Shown here: in pieces, positions 20,301 to 26,942 of the stretch
How positions within the stretch are numbered: position 1 is the stretch's first letter
Layout of the letters: each line of letters starts with the position of its first letter
Source: Ehrlichia chaffeensis str. Arkansas
GTDB lineage: Bacteria; Pseudomonadota; Alphaproteobacteria; Rickettsiales; Anaplasmataceae
Direction: 5' to 3'
NCBI RefSeq assembly: GCF_000013145.1
Contig: NC_007799.1
Span: 248,001-312,000, forward strand
Length of the DNA stretch: 64,000 bases
Notes under the pieces: model-generated
What the model saw: the letters and a program-made list of their open reading frames with translations, nothing else
Databases searched by the model: none
Told to the model about the DNA's origin: nothing
Program-made: the position numbers and the translations under genes

Positions 20301-20479
20301 TAAAAGAACAATTGAAAAAATGTAAAGTTGATATTGTTCCTGGTGATATTAGGCATTGTTGTATAGATACAGTAATTAATGCTCCTGTTCCTAATACTGC
20401 TGCTAGATATGCAATTCATGTATTGAATAGTAGACCAAATGTTAGTGGGCTTGATGCAGGACAACTGAGTTTTAGTTAA
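17369..20479 (+). CDS. Large Ser-rich membrane-anchored protein, 1036 residues, unknown function
   Basis: I do not recognise a family. Residues about 5-32 form one strongly hydrophobic helix (VLIISMIIVVLLIFCVMLLC), after a short neutral N-terminus. Residues 40-160 are very acidic and Ser-rich. Residues about 470-780 are basic and Ser/Val-rich, with clusters such as ALRKKRVVF and RRSVSSVHQQSSKS. An imperfect internal repeat occurs near residues 586-622 (SQSGGSVSVKPYEP and SQSSDHVSVKPCEP). Residues about 780-1000 are predicted long helices with many Lys and Cys residues. A weak AAGG precedes the ATG; a palindrome lies 16 bases upstream and a long nested inverted repeat follows the stop. It could be a surface or secreted effector, but no motif proves that. 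Confidence 0.8.
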   Translation: MTSNVLIISMIIVVLLIFCVMLLCLIIICSQNRNASLVDDQQDPVLYDFEEHCSISSSSCHTQSDSTLSEGESVDEEQEVDDTMQYLSDCDDFETDSLEIHDDSSSMNQGHCSLGAIPKTYNPTFMQKKTGWIEESSSREFSDECFSCSDVSDDDMSTKSSMLLDYDCQNRKSNPNHELVVLRTDNSDVSTVNVSRVMPNGRIRLNSLGGEGDHLTSYTFGFPLRSSSKLVLSSSNLSFSELIISPTIYAEFGKIDPFCFSYFEKDMLGRMGGVPSSGVYGIESHACANSLISQDAILGLRTCGKLRKDTVFVVNQGDLIDMKDHISNVLPSDVKPGISSSREIVGLTSGSECTEENSQRIVQGTGVSVVEDAVPSGSRMVFASQDVDAMFASSVQIIQDSMDLLSDFCLDEMTDDEVEQITRNMEQSSTSCATVSAMAQMVGASNVSDGANTDVNYLCQEGKDSAGLLLGEGVSKDKKMTSAASRNVVVVQAEVHEPSTSSSVVRKSRIPIKVGESSRVVTKKRLDVKQSSLSVTSKSQGLGVRKLQAVAADDRPNLVGYKFKSGDYMLCQSPKSNRADVTKRRVSQSGGSVSVKPYEPGHTRVAAHKESQSSDHVSVKPCEPRRIVPQVTVALRKKRVVFQDTGKGEAVLGRHGSTQECVEPSSVTRSSLENVPNVVKHKYEDVCHKDSRHDIALRRSVSSVHQQSSKSARSMATLGKRSAAAKTGVSVRRTKSDAIDTEKGRDKRWLENEIAIPLENTVSQVVICGTNETLHDTLSKHFRVLHDSLSQYSKNSDAVVRCKEVYYIAHSRIKHADSIIQEAVDKWALTQRATLWDKHGKKVVTACMKDLEKVFKKIYIDQGKTSLDCQAKLQDIRSEVENNVKNQIACLVRDTFLKNACDEIFTEVSSTILHKVSVAHESIVKGMRKCSREELEGQVVKSCSIFHKSKLQSKILTHINDLGTFFKKQLQVKSKEIVKEQLKKCKVDIVPGDIRHCCIDTVINAPVPNTAARYAIHVLNSRPNVSGLDAGQLSFS

Positions 20480-21043
20480 TAATTTTAGATATTATAAAAG
20501 CATCAGATCTTAAAAATGATACTTTTTATTAATAATATTTTATATTTATTATAAAAAGTAAATTTTTATATAGATCTTGATGCTTTTTTATGTTACGATT
20601 AATTTATTAATAAAGTAATTATTAATTTAATAATTATTAGGCTTTTGATGTTTGCAGAGTATATTGTAGATGTCTGTGGTGGTTTGAAGGTTATATTATC
20701 GTACGTTTACCTATTTGATATCTAGTGATGTTTTGTAGTAAGTGTTAGTTAGAAAGACTTAATGATTCTATAGTTGTAGAGGTTAAATTCTAATATTGAA
20801 TTAGTTATGGTGGTTTAAAATCAGGGTTAAAGTAAATCACTGGTGCTATTTATACATCATCTTAATTAAGGTAGTGGAAATACTTTTTAAAATTAATCTG
20901 ATGTAATTGATAGCATAATGTTGACTAGATCAAATGATCTACTGTTTTTAAGTTAATGTGCTTGATAATTTGATATGTAAACATTTCTGTTTGAGCCAGA
21001 TATTAATAAAGATTATTGGTTTTTATATTTATGTAGTGAGTTT
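20480..21043. other. Intergenic region with nested inverted repeats
   Basis: 560 bases with no gene. It starts with the nested stem structure at 20496-20587. A further AT-only inverted repeat AATTATTAA-T-TTAATAATT lies at 20617-20635. The remainder shows nothing supportable. Confidence 0.55.
20496..20589 (+). terminator. Nested inverted repeat, probable terminator of the 1036-residue gene
   Basis: Outer arms AAAAGCATCAGATCT (20496-20510) and AGATCTTGATGCTTTTTT (20572-20589) pair with one bulge; an inner pair TACTTTTTAT / ATAAAAAGTA (about 20520-20529 and 20551-20560) closes an AT-rich loop. The structure begins 17 bases after the stop and ends in a T-run, as in an intrinsic terminator, but the long loop is unusual. 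Confidence 0.6.
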
Positions 21044-21640
21044 ATGAATTATTGTAATCTATTAGAAGTGGTAATAATAATACTGTTAATGATAATGTTA
21101 TCCTTGTTGATATATGTAATGAGTAAAAAATGTTATATGACTGCTGCCATTACAGTTGGGGAAGGTGAAGATATACAATCAGTACAAGCACCAGAAAGAA
21201 ATTTGAGCAATGGTGTTAGTAATCCTAGAGTTGTTAATAGTATTGATTCTAGTAGTAATATGAGTGCTGATAGTGCTAGTGATATGGGTGCTGATAGTGC
21301 TAGTAATATGAGTGCTGATGGTGCTGGTAATATGGGTGCTGATGGTGCTGGTAATATGAGTGCTGATGGTGCTGGTAATATGAGTGCTGATGGTGCTGGT
21401 AATATGAGTGCTGATGGTGCTGGTAATATGAGTGCTGATGGTGCTGGTAATATGGGTACTGATGGTGCTGATTCTGGTAGTGATATAGATACTGATAATA
21501 GTATTGGTAGTGATGTGATAGAAGGAGGAACAAGTGGTGATGAGGAAGAAGAGTTACATTCAGTAGATCAGCACATGGTAAATGTTGGTAATAATGGTGT
21601 CATAGCAGTAGAACCACAATCTAGTATTTGTTTTAGATAG
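21044..21640 (+). CDS. Tandem-repeat membrane-anchored acidic protein, 198 residues
   Basis: The N-terminus carries one hydrophobic helix (about residues 7-25, LEVVIIILLMIMLSLLIYV) followed by MSKKC, the same layout as several neighbours. Residues 72-143 are nine tandem copies of an 8-residue unit with consensus NMSADGAG (variants NMGADGAG, DMGADSAS, NMGTDGAD). The C-terminal 55 residues are acidic (GTSGDEEEELHSVDQ). Acidic, Ser/Gly/Ala-rich tandem-repeat proteins are a known Ehrlichia class (TRPs), many of which are secreted, immunodominant and act in the host cell. The repeat sequence here does not match the TRP32, TRP47, TRP36 or TRP120 repeats I remember. The membrane anchor also differs from classical type I-secreted TRPs. 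Assignment as a TRP is by analogy. Confidence 0.8.
   Translation: MNYCNLLEVVIIILLMIMLSLLIYVMSKKCYMTAAITVGEGEDIQSVQAPERNLSNGVSNPRVVNSIDSSSNMSADSASDMGADSASNMSADGAGNMGADGAGNMSADGAGNMSADGAGNMSADGAGNMSADGAGNMGTDGADSGSDIDTDNSIGSDVIEGGTSGDEEEELHSVDQHMVNVGNNGVIAVEPQSSICFR
21257..21472 (+). repeat. Nine 24-bp tandem repeats within the 21044 gene
   Basis: Units of AATATGAGTGCTGATGGTGCTGG type, in frame, one per 8 residues. The central units are identical at base level while the first two and the last have diverged, suggesting recent expansion in the middle by slippage or recombination. Copy number is likely to vary between strains. Confidence 0.95.
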
Positions 21641-22799
21641 AATTAATATTGAGGGATGTGTTCTAAAGTCGTTTAATATGACTTGCAATACTTTATAGTC
21701 TCAGAGCACTAAATAACAACTGTTTTTGGTATGTATGTAAATGTTTCTGTAAACAAAGTGTTAGTGCTTTTATACTTAAGTAGAAATAAAATAGCAGATC
21801 ATATTTATGTGTAGTTTGAGATCTGAAATAGTTAATGAAAAGTTTTTAGAATTTAATATATTAATTTTATGTTTATGCGGTAATATTATGCATACAGTAT
21901 GTAAAAGATCTCAAGTATTCTTTTTGTAGTACCATTTATAGTAGTACTGTTAGCAGGATTGGTAGTTCTCATATGTGTGAGTGTGAACTATTAATCACTA
22001 GAAGAAATGTTTTAGGATAGTAGATCCACGCAAGCGAAAGGTTTGTCTAGTTATGTTAATAGTAGTAATGCTGCAAGAAGGATGACAAGTGATAAAGAAA
22101 ATAATAATGTTCTTGAAGAGATAGGCCATAGTACGGAGTTGAAGTCTGGTTATTTAGGTCGGAAAGTAACCAAAGATAATTTTTCAAAAAGAAAGCCTTA
22201 TTATTTAAGCATAGAATTACACAGTTTGTGTGGTGCTAAAAGAAACTAGGGTGTGCTATGCTGTTTGTTATGCTATCTATGTGTTCTGAAAATTTAAACA
22301 TATAACATTCTTATTAAATCAAGTATTTAACTTATTATCTTTTACAATAGCAAGTAGAGATAGAAATGTATTGGTATATATCTAGGATATAGAAATTAAT
22401 TTTCTTTTTTCAATAACGTTATATAGGAAAAAGTTTGTATTGTTTGAATAGACTGTTTTTAGGGGTTTGTTGATTATAATATTATAGCATATAGATGTTA
22501 TTTTTCAATATTTTTGAAGAAAGATTAATATGTATTTAGATAAAGTTTAGTTCTGATATTACATTTGTTAATATTGTTGTGGATTTCTGTTGATTAAAAA
22601 AGCATATATTCTAGTAGTAAATTTCTTGCAGAAGATTTTTAATATATGTAAATTTATTTTAAGAGTTTTTAATATAGATAAAAAAATTAATATATTAGAG
22701 ACCTTTTTATAAGTTTTATCAAAGATTAATCCTGAGTTAGTGTGTATTGGGGAGATGATGGATTTATTATAGAAAATTTTAACATGTGGGTAGAAAGTC
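21641..22799. other. Intergenic region with a broken gene
   Basis: 1.16 kb between the tandem-repeat gene and the 22800 gene. A pseudogene occupies 21888-22249; the remaining 550 bases before 22800 are AT-rich with no supportable gene. Confidence 0.6.
21888..22249 (+). pseudogene. Broken member of the N-terminal-helix protein group
   Basis: From ATG 21888 the frame soon meets a stop. One frame over, an uninterrupted hydrophobic helix is encoded (ILFVVPFIVVLLAGLVVLIC, then VSVNY), followed by TAA at 21992. The same frame continues through SLEEMF, a second stop (TAG at 22013), then a polar basic tail of 77 codons (DSRSTQAKGLSSYVNSSNAA and onward, ending KRNstop at 22249). One frameshift plus two nonsense codons therefore separate a membrane helix and a soluble tail that together match the architecture of the neighbouring genes. 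A short residual protein from the internal TTG at 22043 is possible but not supported by an RBS. Confidence 0.65.
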
Positions 22800-24338
22800 A
22801 TGATTACGAATAGGAGTGGAAGTGATAGGTTAAAACCTGGTGCATTTTTAGGAATTTCATCTTGTGTTGATCATAGATTGGTAAGGCCTGGATATATAAA
22901 GAAAATGGTGGATTCATTAACTCTAGAGAGACGAAAACTAGAAGAGGCTAGAACATCATTAATAATGTATGAGTATAGTTTACAGTTTTACAGTTTGCTC
23001 ATCCTATTTTTTAAAGTGTTAAGAAATAACTATGGGTCAAGACAAACTTTACAGAAACATATTGAAATGAGGGGTATTACTACCTTGCTAAAGAATAAAA
23101 AAGTGTTGCTTAATGATGCTTTTGCTAGGAAGTTTATTAATTGTATGGTGAATAAAGTTGTAGGATTTATTATAGATAAAAAGCAAGCTCAAAAGTTGTG
23201 GGTTGAGAAAGAAGAGTATGCGAGGGAAATTTGTTATAAAGTTATTAATGATATAAATAAGAAAAGAAAAAGTTTAGATATACAAAATCTTACAGAAGAG
23301 GAAATAGTTTCTCAAGATGATAAAATGGATGAAGCATTATTTGGTGCTTATACAGAACAGGTTAGAATTTTTTCTGAAGTGAAGGATCAGCAGCAAGGTT
23401 TTAATTTCTTGAAATGTATTCCTTCTTTATCAGAAATATTTGATGCTAGTGATGTTTTGAGAAGTAGTGAGATTTGTAGTAGCATAAGGAGTGCTGTTGA
23501 AATTTCGCGTGTTGATGCAATAGAATTGGAAATGCTACTTAAGTATATTATTTTGGGAAATAGTGTTGATGTGATAAAGGTGAATTTCCTTTTCAGTGCC
23601 TTAAAAAATTGTTTGAAGAATATCTATTGTAAAATTGCTGAAAATTTTGTTGATGTGCGAGAATCTAGGTCGTCTAGTAGTGATATACATCAAGTGCAAT
23701 TACATGAGCAAATTGGTGTAATATGTAAGAATCTTGTTAAGGTTTCTATGCCAGCAGAAGATATATGTAATATGTATACGGAGATTTATTACACATTATC
23801 ATTGCGTTTTAATATGATAAGTAAAGAAATAGAGGACTTATTAATAGCAGTATTTATAGGTAATGAAAAAGGTGAGGTTGAAGAATTTAAGAAAAAGGAT
23901 ATTATTAGATCTCTTTATGATTGCCAATTGAAATCAATTTATTCAATAATAGAAGCAGATTGTTGTTGTGCTGATTTGTTATTTGTAAATAGAAGGGTGA
24001 AATCTGTAATAATGAGCCTTTGTGTGCAAAGAGATGATATTATAGATCACATGTCTAATGTTGAAAAGTTACTTATTTCTGCTGCTAAGTACCAAGATAT
24101 TGTAGCTGATTTTGTCTCTCATGATGTTCCTGTAAGTAATGAAGATCTTTTATTAAAATGTGATAATATTACACAATTAAAGAAAAGTTTAAAGTCAGGA
24201 GAGAGAGTAAATAGTAGTGTAGCCACAATTCTGACAGAGGATTTAGGTGTTATAGATAGTCAAATACAAAAATTAGAAGAAAGCTTGAACATGTTAATAT
24301 CCCGGAGATGTGTTAGAGCTGGTTCTTGTATTGTATGA
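22800..24338 (+). CDS. Hypothetical protein, 512 residues
   Basis: Family not recognised. The start is fixed by an in-frame TAG nine bases upstream of ATG 22800; only a weak GGGT-type RBS is seen. No signal peptide is apparent; one moderately hydrophobic stretch (YSLLILFFKVL, about residues 64-74) is too short to be a confident membrane segment. The protein is predicted almost entirely helical, with Lys/Glu-rich amphipathic segments and possible coiled coils (RKLEEARTSL near 42; SQIQKLEESLNMLISRR near the end). A CCCADLLF segment lies near residue 386. It closes the accessory block and is followed by purC on the other strand. It might be an effector or structural protein; nothing in the sequence decides. 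Confidence 0.78.
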   Translation: MITNRSGSDRLKPGAFLGISSCVDHRLVRPGYIKKMVDSLTLERRKLEEARTSLIMYEYSLQFYSLLILFFKVLRNNYGSRQTLQKHIEMRGITTLLKNKKVLLNDAFARKFINCMVNKVVGFIIDKKQAQKLWVEKEEYAREICYKVINDINKKRKSLDIQNLTEEEIVSQDDKMDEALFGAYTEQVRIFSEVKDQQQGFNFLKCIPSLSEIFDASDVLRSSEICSSIRSAVEISRVDAIELEMLLKYIILGNSVDVIKVNFLFSALKNCLKNIYCKIAENFVDVRESRSSSSDIHQVQLHEQIGVICKNLVKVSMPAEDICNMYTEIYYTLSLRFNMISKEIEDLLIAVFIGNEKGEVEEFKKKDIIRSLYDCQLKSIYSIIEADCCCADLLFVNRRVKSVIMSLCVQRDDIIDHMSNVEKLLISAAKYQDIVADFVSHDVPVSNEDLLLKCDNITQLKKSLKSGERVNSSVATILTEDLGVIDSQIQKLEESLNMLISRRCVRAGSCIV

Positions 24339-24595
24339 AGTAGATTATCTTTTGATGTTTAAAGTTTATAATTCTGTGATATGAGTTAGTGCAACTTTAG
24401 TGTTATAGGATATGTGTTTTAAGGTATAATGACTTTGAATACTGTGAATCATATTATGAAAGTATGTAAATAATAAGTTTGGAAATTTTTGTGTAAAGAA
24501 TTGATAGAATAAATCATCAGGGATATAAGGTATTTGTAGATAAAATTTGCTATCTCTTAAAAGTAGGTGTTTTTAATTGTTAGTGCTAAATGCTA

Positions 24596-25324
24596 CTAAA
24601 GATTTGGTATGGCATTTAATTTATGTGCTACTTCTCTATATCCTTCTATTACATTTCCTAGGTTCAAACGGTAACGATCTTTGTCAAGTCTTTTGTTAGT
24701 AGATATGTCCCAGAGTCTACATGTATCTGGGCTTATTTCATCTGCTAAAAATAAATCTGATTGTTCATCGTTGTGCAATTTGCCAAATTCTAGTTTGAAA
24801 TCTACTAGTTTGATTCCAACGTTGAAAAAAAGCTCACTGAGGATATTGTTGATCTTTAGAGATAGTATTTTTATTTTCTCTAACTCTTGATTTGTAAGCC
24901 ATTGGAAGCTCAGAATATGTCCCTCACTTACCATAGGGTCAGATAGCTCATCATTTTTATAATAAAATTCAATGATGGGAGATTTAAAAGGGGTACCGTC
25001 TGCTATTTGAAATCTTTTACTAAAATTACCAGCTGCTAAATTCCTTATTACAACCTCGATTGGGATTATTGTTATTTTTTTTACTAGTTGTTCTCTTTGA
25101 TTTAATAAAGATATAAAATGTGTTTTGATACCTTTATCTATAAGTTTTTTCATTAAGAAACTGCTTATATAGTTGTTCAATATACCTTTTTCATGGATAA
25201 TAGCTGCTTTTTTATTGTTGAAAGCGGTAATCTCATCTTTGAAATGTTGTATTACTTCTAGAGGGTTTAACGTTGCAAATATTATTTTTGCTTTTCCTTC
25301 ATAGATTTTTTCTTTATTTTCCAT
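24596..25324 (-). CDS. purC: Phosphoribosylaminoimidazole-succinocarboxamide synthase
   Basis: Joins aspartate to CAIR using ATP to give SAICAR in de novo purine synthesis. The N-terminal YEGKAKIIF (residues 9-17) is the family's opening motif. The phosphoribosyl-binding region includes RNLAAGNFSKRF (about 93-104); LVDFKLEFGK (about 177-186) and DEISPDTCRLWD (about 198-209) match the two SAICAR synthase signatures. 242 residues is the standard bacterial length. Anaplasmataceae, unlike Rickettsia, keep purine synthesis, so the gene fits the proposed host. It is divergent from hisS with 186 bases between the start codons. Confidence 0.97.
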   Translation of the reverse strand: MENKEKIYEGKAKIIFATLNPLEVIQHFKDEITAFNNKKAAIIHEKGILNNYISSFLMKKLIDKGIKTHFISLLNQREQLVKKITIIPIEVVIRNLAAGNFSKRFQIADGTPFKSPIIEFYYKNDELSDPMVSEGHILSFQWLTNQELEKIKILSLKINNILSELFFNVGIKLVDFKLEFGKLHNDEQSDLFLADEISPDTCRLWDISTNKRLDKDRYRLNLGNVIEGYREVAHKLNAIPNL

Positions 25325-25510
25325 TATATATTACAAAGTCTATTAAACTTTCATTTTATATATTTGTAGTTAATTTAGCAATTGGCTTTTTAAGTTTTAA
25401 GTAAGTGTATAGTGTTATCATTATTCTAGAATATTTAAAATGTGTGTTAATTAATATGGTAATATGTAGTTCGAGTATAATACGAGTAGATTGATGTAAG
25501 GTAGAGTTTT

Positions 25511-26752
25511 ATGCAGCGTGATAAGTTAAGAGAAGTAAGGGGTACCAAGGATCTATTAGGGATTGAACTTTATAAGTTTCAATATATACATCGTTTATCT
25601 CAGTCAATAGCGCATAGATATGGATTTATAGCTGTTGATACTCCAATCATTGAATTTACTGAAGTGTTTACTAAGACTTTAGGTGATGATTCAGATATTG
25701 TAATGAAGGAAATGTATAATTTTCAGGATAAAAGTGGTGAAAATATTACATTAAGGCCAGAATTTACATCTGCTATTGTGAGGGTATTAATTAATAAAAA
25801 TTTAATTATTCCTGTCAAATTATTTTCTAGTGGACCAGTATTTCGTTATGAACGTCCTCAAAAGTGTCGTCAAAGACAATTTCATCAAGTTAATTTTGAG
25901 TTTTTTGGAAGTGATCTTCCTCTTGCAGATATTGAAATGATAGCATTAGGCTATCATATTTTGGATGAGTTGAAGTTGTTAGATGATATAACGTTAGAGA
26001 TTAATTTTCTAGGTGATAAGGAAACTATGAACTCATATAAGCTCAGTCTTATAGAGTATTTAAACAAATATAAGAAAGATTTATCAGAAGATAGTCAGCG
26101 TAGGCTTATTACAAATCCTCTAAGAATATTAGATTCAAAAGCTCCAGAAGATCGTGAAATTTTATTGAATGTTCCTAATATTTCTTATTTTTATAGTAAA
26201 TCCTCTAATGATTTTTTTGCAGAGGTTCTATATGGGTTAGATGAGCTCTGTATTCCTTATAAAGTAAATCATAGTATAGTTAGAGGTTTAGATTATTATT
26301 GTAATACGGTGTTTGAGTTTACAACGTCTAAATTAGGAGCACAAAATGCAGTTGTTGCTGGTGGTAGATATGATGGATTAGTGAAGTCTATGGGAGGAAA
26401 TGATACTCCTGCTGTTGGTTTTGCTATGGGTGTTGAAAGAGTTAGTGCGTTGATAGATTATAAACATCAAGAACCTAGGAGTGTAGTATTGATACCTATA
26501 GGGAAAGATGCAGTATCCTATGCTTTGAAGCTTGCTTATGAGTTACGTTGTAATGGTATTTCTGTAAACTGGAATTATAAAAATGCTAATTTGAGAAATG
26601 CATTAAGGAAAGTAGGTGATGATAATATAGTGTTAATTTTTGGAGATGAAGAGCTAAAAAATAATACTATACAAGTCAAAGATATGAAAACTGGTGAACA
26701 ACAAGAAATAGTTAGATGTGATTTATTGGACACATTGTGTAACAAAATTTAA
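25511..26752 (+). CDS. hisS: Histidyl-tRNA synthetase
   Basis: Class II aminoacyl-tRNA synthetase charging tRNA-His in the cytoplasm. Motif 1 region lies in the first 60 residues, motif 2 in FRYERPQKCRQRQFHQVNFE (about 114-133), the histidine-specific VRGLDYYCNTVFEF (about 257-270), AGGRYDGLV (about 282-290), and motif 3 with GFAMGVERV (about 302-310). The last 90 residues form the anticodon-binding domain. At 413 residues it is of normal length. It stands alone; a 190-base gap follows before the large unknown gene. Confidence 0.98.
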   Translation: MQRDKLREVRGTKDLLGIELYKFQYIHRLSQSIAHRYGFIAVDTPIIEFTEVFTKTLGDDSDIVMKEMYNFQDKSGENITLRPEFTSAIVRVLINKNLIIPVKLFSSGPVFRYERPQKCRQRQFHQVNFEFFGSDLPLADIEMIALGYHILDELKLLDDITLEINFLGDKETMNSYKLSLIEYLNKYKKDLSEDSQRRLITNPLRILDSKAPEDREILLNVPNISYFYSKSSNDFFAEVLYGLDELCIPYKVNHSIVRGLDYYCNTVFEFTTSKLGAQNAVVAGGRYDGLVKSMGGNDTPAVGFAMGVERVSALIDYKHQEPRSVVLIPIGKDAVSYALKLAYELRCNGISVNWNYKNANLRNALRKVGDDNIVLIFGDEELKNNTIQVKDMKTGEQQEIVRCDLLDTLCNKI

Positions 26753-26942
26753 CAGTGTTTGTCAAGTTATGAAAAAAGCGTAAGGATTTAGTTAAAAAAT
26801 TTCTATTTTTATTTAAATGTGTTATTATTTAAAGTACATCTGAAAAAGAAGAGAGTGTCTTTTTGGTTGGGAATTTATGTATTGTATAGACACAATGTAA
26901 TCATTTTCTATTTTTCAATAATTCTAAAGTGGGAGGTATAGC

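Noticed and set aside
21257-21472. Regular 24-bp repeats resembling a CRISPR array
   Set aside because: The repeats are directly adjacent without spacers, keep one reading frame and encode an 8-residue unit inside a protein.
21300-21533. Minus-strand open frame rich in Tyr, His and Gln
   Set aside because: It is only the reverse reading of the tandem repeat and has no start signals.
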